Of a stretch of 64,000 nucleotides of DNA, positions 15,381-24,807 are shown in pieces. The translations under genes and the position numbers were made by a program. The stretch covers positions 33,577 through 97,576 of the forward strand of contig MPMI01000020.1 in NCBI GenBank assembly GCA_002238415.1. Reading direction: 5' to 3'. The first letter of the stretch is position 1, and every line of letters starts with the position of its first letter. This DNA comes from Desulfurellaceae bacterium bin18. Its GTDB lineage: Bacteria > Desulfobacterota > Binatia > Bin18. The notes beneath the pieces are model-generated. The model made no database searches, was not told where the DNA came from, and saw nothing but the letters and a program-made list of their open reading frames with translations.

Positions 15381-16274
15381 GTGTTACCACCGTTATTCAC
15401 AGCAGACTACTTGTCTCGGCTGGAAACCCTACGAATTCAGACCAGACGCCGCTTTCTGGGCAGCCGTCCCGGTGGCCATGTTTCGCTGCGCCGTGGAGCG
15501 GGGCTCGAATTTGCGGATTATCGTCGCTACTCCCCCGGTGATGACCTGCGCTATATTGACTGGAATCTGTACGGCCGGACCGACCGTCTCTATATTAAAC
15601 AATTCCAAGAAGAAGAAGACCTCTATACCTCACTCTTCCTGGATGGGAGCGCTTCTATGGCCCACCCCGCTCAAGACGGAAAGTCCGAAGCCGCTCAGGA
15701 TATTATCCTGTCGCTTGCCCATGTTGTGCTAGCCAGCAACGATGCTGTCAAACTCTCTCTCCTGGGCGCGGATACGACCCCATCAACAACGCCGTTCTTC
15801 CGTGGCCGCCAGCGCTTGGGCGCTGTTGCGGAATTTCTTGATGCTTACAATCCGGCGGGTCGGGCCAACGTCGTCCAGTCGCTGACGCGGCAGTTACAGC
15901 AGTCCCGCCATCCGGGCAAGGCGGTGTGGGTTTCTGATTTCTTATTCCCCCTGTCCGATGTCCGTACCGGATTGAGTCTGCTGCGTGGCGCAAACTTTGA
16001 CCTGGCGCTTATTCAGATTCTCGGCCAGGAGGAAATTGATCCGCCGCTCTTTCCAGGCGGAGCCCGACTGACGGACAGTGAAAGCGGGGAGGAAAGCGTG
16101 GTCTACTTCGACACCCACGCCAAACAGACCTATATGCAGCGTTTGGACCGACACAATAGAGAGCTCCAGAGTTCCTGCCATCAGGCCGGTGTTTACTATG
16201 CCCGTTTTATTACCCGGCAAGACCTGTCCCACTTTGTCCTACGCGAGTTGCCGGAGTTGGGGCTGCTGATGTAG
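15381..16274 (+). CDS. DUF58 domain protein
   Basis: A 297-residue cytoplasmic protein of the DUF58 family, usually encoded with MoxR AAA+ ATPases and VWA membrane proteins in chaperone-like or envelope-related operons. It shows the family core GLEFADYRRYSPGDDLRYID near residues 40-60 and a VWA-like segment with SLFLDGSASMAHP. The GTG start is supported by AGGAG at 5-nt spacing. It heads a three-gene operon with the two genes that follow. The customary moxR gene upstream is missing; the CRISPR locus lies there instead. Confidence 0.88.
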   Translation: MLPPLFTADYLSRLETLRIQTRRRFLGSRPGGHVSLRRGAGLEFADYRRYSPGDDLRYIDWNLYGRTDRLYIKQFQEEEDLYTSLFLDGSASMAHPAQDGKSEAAQDIILSLAHVVLASNDAVKLSLLGADTTPSTTPFFRGRQRLGAVAEFLDAYNPAGRANVVQSLTRQLQQSRHPGKAVWVSDFLFPLSDVRTGLSLLRGANFDLALIQILGQEEIDPPLFPGGARLTDSESGEESVVYFDTHAKQTYMQRLDRHNRELQSSCHQAGVYYARFITRQDLSHFVLRELPELGLLM

Positions 16275-16304
16275 GCGAGCGACCTCGTCCTCACGCTGAG
16301 TCTC

Positions 16305-18248
16305 ATGCAGTTCAGTTTTCTCTCCCCCGCCGCTTTTTCCCTCCTGCTTGCGCTTCCCTTGCTGCTTGTGCCGTATTTGCTGCGGCAGCGACATCAACGT
16401 CGGGTCGTTCCGGCTCTCTTTCTCTACCAGGATATTTCTTCCCCAGTGCGCCGCCGCCTATGGGGCCGAATCCGGCTGTCTCCACTCTTTTTGCTCCAAC
16501 TCCTCATCCTTTTGTTATTGGTTGCCATCGCCGCCCGTCCGGTCTTGAGATACGACACCGCCGGAGAAATGGCGCTCGTCCTTGACACCTCGGCCAGCAT
16601 GCAGGCGCGCGACCCTTCAGGCCGGACCTCACTGTTTGAGATGGCAAAGGAGAAAATTCAACAGGAACTGGCAAATATCCCGGCCAAGCGCCCCATCAGC
16701 ATCTTCACCACTAATCCTCTTGGAGCGGTCCCCAAAGACCTCCTCGATCCCCTCGCCAGCTCGGCTGATGCCGGAGAATCCATCACGGTCGGCTCTGATA
16801 TGCAGGCCGAGTGGAACCGGATTCGCGTCAGCGATGCGCCCGACCCGAGCGATGCAACGCTCTCTGCCTTCTTGGCCCGGCTCTTACGCGATCACGATTT
16901 TGAGCGTGTCTTGTTTGTGACCGACCGCCTCGTCACGCCGCCCCCTGACGAGCAGCCGTCCCACCCCGCCCTCCGCACGGTGACGCTGGACTCTGCCCAG
17001 CCCAATATCGGAATAAGCACATTTCGCTTATACCGGAGCCTGTTCTTTCCAGACGAGATTCACGCCACGGTCGGAATACACGCCGCCCAAGACGCCCTCT
17101 CCCCATTACCTCGTGGGCAGGTTGTCATCGAAGACGGCCAGACCAGGCAGCGTTTCGCCGCGCAACCGCTCAGACTGTCAGCCCCGCAGACCTTCTCCTT
17201 TTCCCACCTCCCGCTGACGACAAGCTACCGAGTCCGGATTCTTTTTGGTGAACAGGAAGAGGAGAACGGAGCTAGCAGAGGAGATGGACTGAGCATAGAT
17301 AACGAGGCCTACGCCGTTCTTCCGCCCCTTGAAGAAATTGCGGTCCTCCTTGTTACCCCAACGCCTGAGGTCGGGGACAGTCTTGGGCAGATACCAAACA
17401 TCAAATTGACGCTGATGACCCCCCAGGACTATGACCCCGCTGCGGTCACGCACGCCTCCGCGTTCAGGTGCATCCTTTTTCATCTGACCGCCCCCGAAGC
17501 TTTGCCCCCGACGCCGGCGGCCTTTTTTCTGCCGCCGGACGACAATCCACTCTTCCCCTTGGGACAAAGCGCCCAGCAACCCGTGCTCACCCACTGGACC
17601 CACGGTCACCCCCTGACCTCGTATGTAACCTTTCCTTTGCTCACCCCTGCCTATGCCCAGGCTCTCCACCCCTCTGGGTGGAATACGCCCATCATTGAGA
17701 GCACTGTCGGCCCACTCCTGCTGGCTGGAGAACGGGCTGGGAGGCGCTACGTTGTGACGGGATTCGACCTCCTGCCGTACCTGGGAAGGCGCAACCTGCC
17801 AGCATCCATCCTGACTCTGAATATTTTAGGCTGGCTCTCGGATCATGCCTCGCAATCCGCTCCCTATCAAACAGGGGCAGTGCTAAACCCGCAGTCCCAC
17901 CTGGCCGGGACAACGGACTCGCCGCTGCATGTTCGGTTTCCTCAGGACACGCATTTTCAACCCGTCGAACAAGCCCTCTCTTTGGACCGGCAGGGAGTGT
18001 ATACTTTTCGGGAAAATGGCCGGGAACGTCTCGTGGCCGTCAATCTCCTGAGCCCGGAAGAGACTGAATTGGGTAGGCCGTTCTCCTTGGCAGTTGACGA
18101 GTCTGGCGGACAGCCTTACATCCCCCAGACCGACCGCGAGAGCCGAACACGCGAGCAGCCGGTCTGGCCGTGGCTCTTGCTGGCCGTGCTCGTCCTGTGC
18201 AGTCTGGAGTGGTGGTGGGTCGCCCGAACGGATAAGGCCCGAGAATAA
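16305..18248 (+). CDS. BatA-like membrane protein with VWA domain
   Basis: A 647-residue protein. The N-terminus has the BatA-type signature: a hydrophobic helix (FLSPAAFSLLLALPLLLVPY) followed by a basic stretch and a second helix around residues 60-80. A VWA domain follows, with ALVLDTSASMQARD near residue 92, a MIDAS-type D-x-S-x-S. The large middle is extracytoplasmic in character, and a C-terminal helix (WPWLLLAVLVLCSLEWWWVA) anchors it. It is thought to work with DUF58 and MoxR partners at the membrane, probably in complex assembly or stress tolerance. It lies 30 bp after the DUF58 gene. Confidence 0.85.
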   Translation: MQFSFLSPAAFSLLLALPLLLVPYLLRQRHQRRVVPALFLYQDISSPVRRRLWGRIRLSPLFLLQLLILLLLVAIAARPVLRYDTAGEMALVLDTSASMQARDPSGRTSLFEMAKEKIQQELANIPAKRPISIFTTNPLGAVPKDLLDPLASSADAGESITVGSDMQAEWNRIRVSDAPDPSDATLSAFLARLLRDHDFERVLFVTDRLVTPPPDEQPSHPALRTVTLDSAQPNIGISTFRLYRSLFFPDEIHATVGIHAAQDALSPLPRGQVVIEDGQTRQRFAAQPLRLSAPQTFSFSHLPLTTSYRVRILFGEQEEENGASRGDGLSIDNEAYAVLPPLEEIAVLLVTPTPEVGDSLGQIPNIKLTLMTPQDYDPAAVTHASAFRCILFHLTAPEALPPTPAAFFLPPDDNPLFPLGQSAQQPVLTHWTHGHPLTSYVTFPLLTPAYAQALHPSGWNTPIIESTVGPLLLAGERAGRRYVVTGFDLLPYLGRRNLPASILTLNILGWLSDHASQSAPYQTGAVLNPQSHLAGTTDSPLHVRFPQDTHFQPVEQALSLDRQGVYTFRENGRERLVAVNLLSPEETELGRPFSLAVDESGGQPYIPQTDRESRTREQPVWPWLLLAVLVLCSLEWWWVARTDKARE

Positions 18249-18256
18249 TACTGAGC

Positions 18257-20872
18257 GTGTCGTTGCTAATGTCGTTTATGGAAGGCCTGACGCTGCTGCT
18301 CGATCTGCTGCCTCCACTGGACTGGAGCCGACCGGCTGTGCTGTACGGGCTTACTGCGGTGCCCATTTTCCTCTTATTACAACGGTCTGCCTTTCGCCAG
18401 CGTCCTGCGTTGTCCAGTCTGATGTTCCGTGGGCTTTTCCTGGTCTCCCTCATCCTCGTGGCCGCCGGCCCCTCTACCCGAGGCCGACAACAGCCCGTTC
18501 CTCCCATTTTGGTCATCGATGTCTCGGACAGCCTGACCGCTACCCAACGACAGTGGATACGGCAGACAATTACGGACGATATTCGACCCACTCCAGACAC
18601 TCCGGTTGTGCTCTTCGGGGGCGGAAGCCAGCGATTCGTCTGGCAGGATGTCCCGCCCCTTTTGGTCGCGCCCCCGCAAGGAGTCCAGCCGGAAGAGACG
18701 AATCTCGAGGCTGCCCTGGGTCAGCTTTTGGAAGAGCCCCAACCCCGACTGGTCTATATCTTGAGCGATGGCTGGGAAACGCAAGGAACGGTGACCGCCC
18801 TGCTCCCTGCACTGGTAAAGCAGGGTCTCCGTCTGTTCCCACTGACCCCGCCACCGAAAGAACAGGCACCCAATATCGTACTCCAGCGTCTTAGCGCACC
18901 GCAGTCTACCTCGGGTGGGGAGGATGTGGACATTACGATTGCGTTGGAGAATACCGCTCTTCGAGCTGTACGGGGTGAGTTGACGCTGCTCGAACGCGAT
19001 ACTGTCGTGTGGCAGCAGGAAACCGAACTCCGCCCAGGCGCCTCACTCCTTACCCACTCGCTGCGCCTATCCGGCAGTGGCCTTGTGCCCCTGCAGGCAA
19101 GTTTTGTCCCGCAGCCTGAGGCACCCGACGCCATTCCCTACGACAACCAAGCAACCGCGTGGGTCCAAGTTGTGCCGCGGTCGAGCGTTTTGCTGCTGAG
19201 TGCAACTCCGCGTGATAACCGCTATCTCGAACAGGCTTTAAGCAGTCGTGGACTCGCCGTGACGACTCTTGCGCTGCCTGCCCCGCCCGCCTCGCTACCG
19301 GCGCTCGACACTTTTACCGCGGTGATCCTCAATAACATTGCGTACGGACAACTCCCCACAGGTTTTGCGCGCGGGATGGACGCCTATGTCAAAAATGGGG
19401 GTGGTCTGATTATGGTCGGAGGAGAAAGCAGCCTCGGTCTGGGCCACTACGCCGGTACGGCCATTGAAAAAGTCCTACCCGTGCGGCTCGTCCCTCCCCA
19501 AAAAGAGGAGCAGCGCACGGCCATGCTGCTGATCATTGATAAATCTGGCAGCATGCGGAAACAGCAGAAATTATTGTACGCGAAATTGGGCGCTCGGGCG
19601 GTTGCCCGCAACCTGACAGATACCGACCTGTTCGGAATAATCGGTTTTGATAAGACCCCGTTTGTGGTCGCTCCGCTCGACTATCTGGGCAAAACACGCG
19701 CTCAGCTTGATGATCGGATTGACCGCTTAAAGCCGTCCGGGGGCACGTTTCTGCTGCCCGCTCTCCAGGAGGCCAAACGCCAGTTGGAACGTCAGTATGC
19801 AACCCGCAAGCATATTGTGCTCCTGACCGACGGCGAAACCGGCGGTAGCGGGAGTGACTATCTGGACCTTGCCGCAGTGCTGCGCAACGAGCTCAAGATC
19901 ACGATTTCAACCATTGCCGTGGGCAAGCAGCCAAACCTGCGTCTGTTATCACGTTTGGCCGACTATGGTGGCGGGGCATTCTACCATACAACCGACCCGT
20001 CTACCTTACCCGACCTCTTCCTCGACGAGCTGGAAGAGAAACCGGAAGAAAAGACGATGGTTGAACGGCTGCTATACCCCATTCCGAACCCGCGTTCTCC
20101 CTTGCTCAAAGGCTTGGCCCAGCAGCGATTGCCGGCAGTGAAAGGCTATGTGCAAACCAGACTCAAAAAGGGGGCGCGGGCCGACCTGTCGGTTCGGGAT
20201 GCGGACAAGCAGCCCCCCCTGTTAGCCTCCTGGTCCTATGGTCAGGGCAAGACAGCCGCATTTACCTCAGATGCGAACGGACGCTGGTCGGCACCGTGGG
20301 TGGTCTGGAACCGGTACAGCCAGTTCTGGAATCAAACTGTCCGCTGGACTTTTGCCCGAGAGGAGAGAGACGAACCCAATGGGCAGCACGCCTCTCCGTT
20401 TTCCATCGAGGTCGGGCACACCGAGACAGGGCTGCTGGTTGAAGCCTTTTTCTATGGGACGCAAAAGTCAGCCCAAACCGACGCAACGCTCACGGCAACG
20501 CTCACGGCTCCGGATGGGGTGACCAGCCGTCTGCTCTTTGAACGCCTGGCTCCCGGCCATTATCAAGGCAAGTATGATACCCGTGTGGTAGGCGACTACA
20601 CCCTTGAGGGCATTCTTCCCAGCGGGGAGCAGTTTGGCCCCCTTGGCTACACGCTGCCCCGTCTCCAGCCGCGTGAAGCCCCGCAGCCCCAGCCCAATCT
20701 CCGCCTCTTTGAAACCCTGGTAGAGGCAACGGGCGGTGGCCTGAACCCTGAGTTGGCCCCCCTCAGCCCGCCGCTCGGACCAGCCGAGCAACTGCCGCTC
20801 TGGCCGTACCTCATCCCCCTTGCCATGACCCTCTATCTTGTGGAACTCGTTATCCGGCGGCTCACCGGCTAG
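18257..20872 (+). CDS. Large membrane-anchored VWA domain protein
   Basis: 871 residues, third gene of the DUF58 operon, 8 bp after the previous stop. Two or three N-terminal helices (to about residue 75) come first. A degenerate VWA-like segment (PPILVIDVSDSLTATQ) is next, then a glutamine-amidotransferase-like part (MVGGESSLGLGHYAGT), then a second, intact VWA domain (AMLLIIDKSGSMRKQQK, near residue 425) with a MIDAS D-x-S-x-S and later LLTDGETGGSG. A C-terminal helix closes the protein. The GTG at 18257 gives the longest form; ATG at 18269 is equally possible. Metal-dependent ligand binding outside the cytoplasm is likely. Confidence 0.82.
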   Translation: MSLLMSFMEGLTLLLDLLPPLDWSRPAVLYGLTAVPIFLLLQRSAFRQRPALSSLMFRGLFLVSLILVAAGPSTRGRQQPVPPILVIDVSDSLTATQRQWIRQTITDDIRPTPDTPVVLFGGGSQRFVWQDVPPLLVAPPQGVQPEETNLEAALGQLLEEPQPRLVYILSDGWETQGTVTALLPALVKQGLRLFPLTPPPKEQAPNIVLQRLSAPQSTSGGEDVDITIALENTALRAVRGELTLLERDTVVWQQETELRPGASLLTHSLRLSGSGLVPLQASFVPQPEAPDAIPYDNQATAWVQVVPRSSVLLLSATPRDNRYLEQALSSRGLAVTTLALPAPPASLPALDTFTAVILNNIAYGQLPTGFARGMDAYVKNGGGLIMVGGESSLGLGHYAGTAIEKVLPVRLVPPQKEEQRTAMLLIIDKSGSMRKQQKLLYAKLGARAVARNLTDTDLFGIIGFDKTPFVVAPLDYLGKTRAQLDDRIDRLKPSGGTFLLPALQEAKRQLERQYATRKHIVLLTDGETGGSGSDYLDLAAVLRNELKITISTIAVGKQPNLRLLSRLADYGGGAFYHTTDPSTLPDLFLDELEEKPEEKTMVERLLYPIPNPRSPLLKGLAQQRLPAVKGYVQTRLKKGARADLSVRDADKQPPLLASWSYGQGKTAAFTSDANGRWSAPWVVWNRYSQFWNQTVRWTFAREERDEPNGQHASPFSIEVGHTETGLLVEAFFYGTQKSAQTDATLTATLTAPDGVTSRLLFERLAPGHYQGKYDTRVVGDYTLEGILPSGEQFGPLGYTLPRLQPREAPQPQPNLRLFETLVEATGGGLNPELAPLSPPLGPAEQLPLWPYLIPLAMTLYLVELVIRRLTG

Positions 20873-21033
20873 AATGCCAGCCTGCTCGTTCGGGGCTACC
20901 GCTGAGCATGGATTGCCCTTGCTCATATTCGGCGCTCTGCCCCGCTTGCCCAGAGATGGTCGGACTGGTATGGCGGGCAGAGAGACTGGCGCCTCGACCC
21001 TGGTTTGAAGACGCTGGGAGGCGTGGAGAATAG

Positions 21034-21645
21034 ATGGCATATCTCGTACTCCTTCGACATGGCCAATCACAATGGAACCTGGAAAACCGTTTTACCGGCT
21101 GGGTTGACGTTGCCCTGACGGAAAAAGGCGAGCAAGAGGCGCGGCAAGCCGGAGAGAAGATTAAAGCCGCTGGCCTACCATTTGATACCACCTTCACCTC
21201 AGTGCTTCAGCGTGCCATCCGAACGCTGGAGTTGGTCTTAGGGGTGCTCGGCCAACCGCACCTTCCCGTCGAACAGGACCAGGCACTCAACGAACGCCAT
21301 TACGGTGACCTGCAGGGACTCAATAAAGCCGAAACCGCCAAGAAGTTTGGCGACGAGCAGGTGCGACTCTGGCGACGGAGCTATGATATTGCCCCACCAG
21401 GCGGCGAAAGTCTGGAAAACACGGCCGCGCGGACGCTACCCTATCTGAAAGACCGGATTCTCCCCACGGTCCAAGCCGGACAGAATGTATTGGTTTCGGC
21501 GCATGGCAATAGCCTGCGTTCAATCATCATGCATCTCGATCAGTTAAGCCGAGAGGCAGTCCTCAGTCTTGAGTTGGGAACAGGCGTCCCGGTGGTGTAC
21601 GATATTGACGCTGAGGGCAACGTCCAGTCAAAAGAGATTCTGTAA
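21034..21645 (+). CDS. gpmA: 2,3-bisphosphoglycerate-dependent phosphoglycerate mutase
   Basis: Interconverts 3- and 2-phosphoglycerate in glycolysis and gluconeogenesis through a phosphohistidine. The 203-residue protein has the catalytic LLRHGQSQWNLENRFTGW motif (His near residue 9), the acid/base region LNERHYGDLQGLNK and the second histidine in VSAHGNSLRS. Length is slightly short for the family. The ATG is preceded by GGAG at 5-nt spacing. The 161 bp separating it from the VWA gene show no other feature. Confidence 0.93.
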   Translation: MAYLVLLRHGQSQWNLENRFTGWVDVALTEKGEQEARQAGEKIKAAGLPFDTTFTSVLQRAIRTLELVLGVLGQPHLPVEQDQALNERHYGDLQGLNKAETAKKFGDEQVRLWRRSYDIAPPGGESLENTAARTLPYLKDRILPTVQAGQNVLVSAHGNSLRSIIMHLDQLSREAVLSLELGTGVPVVYDIDAEGNVQSKEIL

Positions 21646-21706
21646 CGACGACGCGACGTCCAAGGAGCAGATGGGCTGCGCGTTGAGCGGACGGCCTCAC
21701 GCGGGA

Positions 21707-22186
21707 CTACTGTGGGGCCAGGGCGCGATATTTCCCCTGATAAAAGAGGAGTGGGTCGCCGGGTGCGGTCACGAGCCGCTGAACCTCTCCAACATAAATG
21801 GTGTGATCTCCACCCTCGTAGGCGTGGGCGACGGTGCATTCAAAATGTGCCAACGCTCCATCGAGCAGGGCTACCCCGAGTTCCCCGAGGCTGTAGGATA
21901 AGCCCGCAAACTTCTCAATCCCTTTTGTGGCAAAACGCGTGGACAACTCTTCTTGCGCCAGACTCAGGAAGTTGACGGCAAATACCTTGGATTCCTCAAA
22001 ACAGTCGTAGCAGTCTACGCCTTTATCAACACAGATTAAAAGCATCGGTGGGTCCAGAGACAGTGAGCTAAACGCATTGGCGGTCAGGCCAAACGGCTTG
22101 CCTGCGGCATCTTTCGTCGTGATGATGGTCACCCCGGTTGCAAACAGCCCCATTGCGTTGCGTAATTCACGTCCGTCAATTGCCAT
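21707..22186 (-). CDS. Flavin reductase-like FMN-binding protein
   Basis: 159-residue member of the HpaC/flavin reductase family, which hands reduced FMN or FAD to partner monooxygenases using NAD(P)H. It shows the family pattern: FATGVTIITTKDAAGKPFGL followed by TANAFSSLSLDPPMLLICVD, then FAVNFLS and the C-terminal GGDHTIYVGEV. GGGAGG lies 4 nt before the ATG. No oxygenase partner is adjacent; the neighbour downstream is a radical SAM gene. Confidence 0.88.
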   Translation of the reverse strand: MAIDGRELRNAMGLFATGVTIITTKDAAGKPFGLTANAFSSLSLDPPMLLICVDKGVDCYDCFEESKVFAVNFLSLAQEELSTRFATKGIEKFAGLSYSLGELGVALLDGALAHFECTVAHAYEGGDHTIYVGEVQRLVTAPGDPLLFYQGKYRALAPQ

Positions 22187-22236
22187 GCTGCCTCCCGATC
22201 AGTAAAGAAGTTCTCTGACAGCTACCAGAGCGCCTC

Positions 22237-23382
22237 CTAGGCTGTCAATTGCTCTGCGCGTCTGCCCGCCCGATGCGTGCCTTCCTGTCCCAGGTTCGGT
22301 GCAGTCAGGGACCGCGCGACATCCTTGTCACAGCCCGGAGCGCGCCCAAACACTTTCTGCCACACCGGGGCGGTTTCCATGCACATATACACCGGAACCG
22401 TGGGAGCCAGGCGGTTCAGTTGGGTGATGAGGGTGCGGTACATCTTGACCCGCAGGGCCTGAAAGGTGCGCCATTTGCCATCATCACACAAGACCTGCTC
22501 GCCGGATAAGAGACGGGTCTGCGGGAAGCGCTGACGGATGACTTTGCGGAGGGGTGGGGTGATGCGCAGGCTGCCGAAACTGACCCAAGCTACCCTACGC
22601 GGATCAACGCTCGTAAAGACCTGCTCCAGCGCCTGCCGATAATCTGTCTCCCACCTGGGATACTCGATGAGCGGATCAAAGTGAAAACCTATTTTATAGC
22701 CCGCCTGCTGGACGCGTCGGGCGGCCCGGAGGCGTTCGGCAAACGGCGCCGTGCCGTGCTCTTCCGCATCGGCAATAGCCGGTGGCGTCAGGCTCCAAGA
22801 TACCACCACCCGCCCGTGCGATTCGAGCCTGAGCAAATTGTCAATACAATCGCTCTTCGTTTTGAGTTCGAGCAGGACGTTTTTTCGAGCGGCGAAGAAA
22901 GGTACCAAGTCTGCTGAAAACCCCAAAAGCGCATCCAGGGCCAGGCTATCGGAGAGTTCGCCAGTCCCAATCCGAAACTGCCGCCACGGCTGACGATCGA
23001 CGACCTGGGCGACTTCATCCAGCAGGTCGTCACTGTTGGTGAAGACTTTGAGGGTGGGATTATTGGCGAGATAGTCCTGTAAAAAACAATAGCTGCAATC
23101 CATCGGGCAGTTGGAGATCAGACTGACGATCAGATAGTTGCAGCACACCAGCCCAGGGGTTCCGGCCGGACAATGTTCGAGAAAGCGGGCGCGCTGGCGG
23201 GTAAAAAACAGCCGGCGCTTACCGGCACCGAACGGGTCCATGCCCGCCGGACGGGTGTCCTCTTGCTCCCAGTCTTTTTCAACAATGCGGACGGGTAGCT
23301 CCGGCAGCCTGGCTAAGGCCCGTTGAACGACCGGTGCCTCTTCCTCGCCGCGCTCGATAAGAATTTCAGTTGGCTGATACAT
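22237..23382 (-). CDS. Spore photoproduct lyase-like radical SAM protein
   Basis: 381 residues of the SplB family. The radical SAM cluster motif CPMDCSYC (C-x3-C-x2-C) lies near residue 93, after LVCCNYLIVSLISN. The rest follows the SplB layout, with FTNSDDLLDEV, ELKTKSDCIDNLL and VSWSLTPP. Spore photoproduct lyase repairs thymine dimers formed in spores, but relatives are widespread in organisms that do not sporulate and their substrate is unclear. It is the last gene of a four-gene leftward operon beginning at engB. Confidence 0.8.
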   Translation of the reverse strand: MYQPTEILIERGEEEAPVVQRALARLPELPVRIVEKDWEQEDTRPAGMDPFGAGKRRLFFTRQRARFLEHCPAGTPGLVCCNYLIVSLISNCPMDCSYCFLQDYLANNPTLKVFTNSDDLLDEVAQVVDRQPWRQFRIGTGELSDSLALDALLGFSADLVPFFAARKNVLLELKTKSDCIDNLLRLESHGRVVVSWSLTPPAIADAEEHGTAPFAERLRAARRVQQAGYKIGFHFDPLIEYPRWETDYRQALEQVFTSVDPRRVAWVSFGSLRITPPLRKVIRQRFPQTRLLSGEQVLCDDGKWRTFQALRVKMYRTLITQLNRLAPTVPVYMCMETAPVWQKVFGRAPGCDKDVARSLTAPNLGQEGTHRAGRRAEQLTA

Positions 23383-23405
23383 GGCCGACCATTATGCCGC
23401 AGGAC

Positions 23406-23954
23406 TCATACATCATCCAGAGCGTCAAACACGCGCTGAAAGCGGCCATCATCGAGTCGCTGCTGAAGCTGGGAGAGACCGTCCTGGAGTTCGTGAACAT
23501 TGCGCGCCGTCAGGGTGGCCGTTACTTCATCGCCTTCAAAGTCTGACGGGAAAGAGACCTGCACTGTCCTGCCCAAGTCGAGGGCTTTCAGCGCTTGGCG
23601 GACATTTTCCTCCAAGCGTGTCAGGCGCGGGTAGCGTATCTTGCGCAACACGACCTTGACCGCCTTGAGTTTGTCGTTACGCGACCCCGGTGTTGCTCGC
23701 GCGCGGCGGAGTTCTCGCCGTTCGAGAATGTCGGCAATGGTCCGCTCATCACGCGCCGCAATCTCCTCTAACCAATTGAGCAGGTCTTTGAGATGGTTCT
23801 CACCGCACTGGAGATCTTGCAGCAAGAAGAACAGCGCGGCCTGGTCGGTCCCTGGCCACGCCTGCCAGCGGGCCAGCGTTATGCTGCTCAGACGTTTGCG
23901 CTGGGCATAGACTTCTATCTGCTGCGCCTGCGCCTGTTCATTCAGTGTCGCCAT
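23406..23954 (-). CDS. Protein of unknown function in the engB operon
   Basis: 182 residues, not recognised. It is mostly helical and highly charged, with no membrane segments. The first 80 residues (up to ARDERTIADILERR) look like packed helices. A short basic linker (RRARATPGSRNDK) follows, and the C-terminal part combines a beta-like VQVSFPSDFEGDEVTATL with a helical tail. It overlaps the glycosyltransferase gene by 17 bp and ends 23 bp before the SplB-like gene. The context suggests a partner of SplB or of nucleic acid (inference). Confidence 0.7.
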   Translation of the reverse strand: MATLNEQAQAQQIEVYAQRKRLSSITLARWQAWPGTDQAALFFLLQDLQCGENHLKDLLNWLEEIAARDERTIADILERRELRRARATPGSRNDKLKAVKVVLRKIRYPRLTRLEENVRQALKALDLGRTVQVSFPSDFEGDEVTATLTARNVHELQDGLSQLQQRLDDGRFQRVFDALDDV

Positions 23955-24807
23955 ACGCCTCCTGCGCGTGGGGATAGCGCGCCATCAGGGCAAGGTAGGG
24001 TTCCGCCGACTTGCCCCGTTTGCGCGCCCCATTGGCTAAGATTCGACACTTCTTGTGAAGCATGGCGAGGGTAGCGCGCCGTTGCTGGAGAGAGAGATGG
24101 CCCGAATCAAGAATTTTGCGGAGCGCGATCAGCCGAAAACGATCCATTCCCCAAAACTGGCGGGACAATTGATCGGTATGACCGCCACGTTTCAGGACTA
24201 AAGGTATATCAATCAGGGAGACCGGCTCGTGTACGCTGATGCGCAGCCACAGGTCATAATCTTCACACGCAGGGAGCTGCTCATCAAAACCGCCCACCCG
24301 TTCAAACAATTCCCGGCGTAGCATAACGGCCGAGGGACTGACCAGACAGTCGGCGAGGCTCTGAACGAAAATATCGCCGTACGGTTTTCGATGTTTCTTG
24401 CGCGGATTAACCCGCACCCCATGCCGAATCCAGGTTTCCTGGGTCTGACAAATCTGCGCGGGCGGCTGCGACTCAAAAAAGGTGATCTGGTGGGCCAATT
24501 TTTCGGGCTGCCAGATGTCGTCGGAATCGAGAAAGGCGAGGAGTTCGCCCTGACTGGCCGCTACCCCGCGATTGCGGGCAGCGGAGACGCCCCGATGGGG
24601 CTGAAAGAGGTAGCGTATGGGCCGGGACTGCGCGCGGGCGTATTCGTCAACGAGTTGCCGGGTTGCGTCCCGCGCTGCATTCGTTGAGCCGTCGTCCACG
24701 ACAAGAATTTCACTCTCCTGATACGTCTGAGCCAGGACCGAGGCCAGCGCCTCGCGCAGGAAGGTGGGGCGATTGTAGGTCGGGATGATAGTCGAAACGC
24801 TAGGCAT
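23938..24807 (-). CDS. Family 2 glycosyltransferase
   Basis: 289-residue GT-A fold transferase that moves a sugar from a nucleotide donor to a surface polymer or lipid. It opens with STIIPTYNRPTFLREALASV, has the donor-site VVDDGSTN, and shows the metal-binding D-x-D as LAFLDSDDIWQPEKL. The acceptor-side EDYDLWLR motif lies near residue 185. No membrane helix is present. Its 5' end overlaps engB by 8 bp, so the two are cotranscribed. Acceptor and sugar cannot be told. Confidence 0.9.
   Translation of the reverse strand: MPSVSTIIPTYNRPTFLREALASVLAQTYQESEILVVDDGSTNAARDATRQLVDEYARAQSRPIRYLFQPHRGVSAARNRGVAASQGELLAFLDSDDIWQPEKLAHQITFFESQPPAQICQTQETWIRHGVRVNPRKKHRKPYGDIFVQSLADCLVSPSAVMLRRELFERVGGFDEQLPACEDYDLWLRISVHEPVSLIDIPLVLKRGGHTDQLSRQFWGMDRFRLIALRKILDSGHLSLQQRRATLAMLHKKCRILANGARKRGKSAEPYLALMARYPHAQEAYGDTE

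Noticed and set aside
20487..20513. Tandem duplicate of AACGCTCACGG
   Set aside because: A short coding-sequence repeat (Thr-Leu-Thr-Ala) in the VWA protein; no wider pattern.
21646..21706. Possible hairpin between convergent gpmA and flavin reductase genes
   Set aside because: CGCG-T-TGAG and CTCACGCG pair only with a bulge and no T-run follows, so it does not qualify as a terminator.
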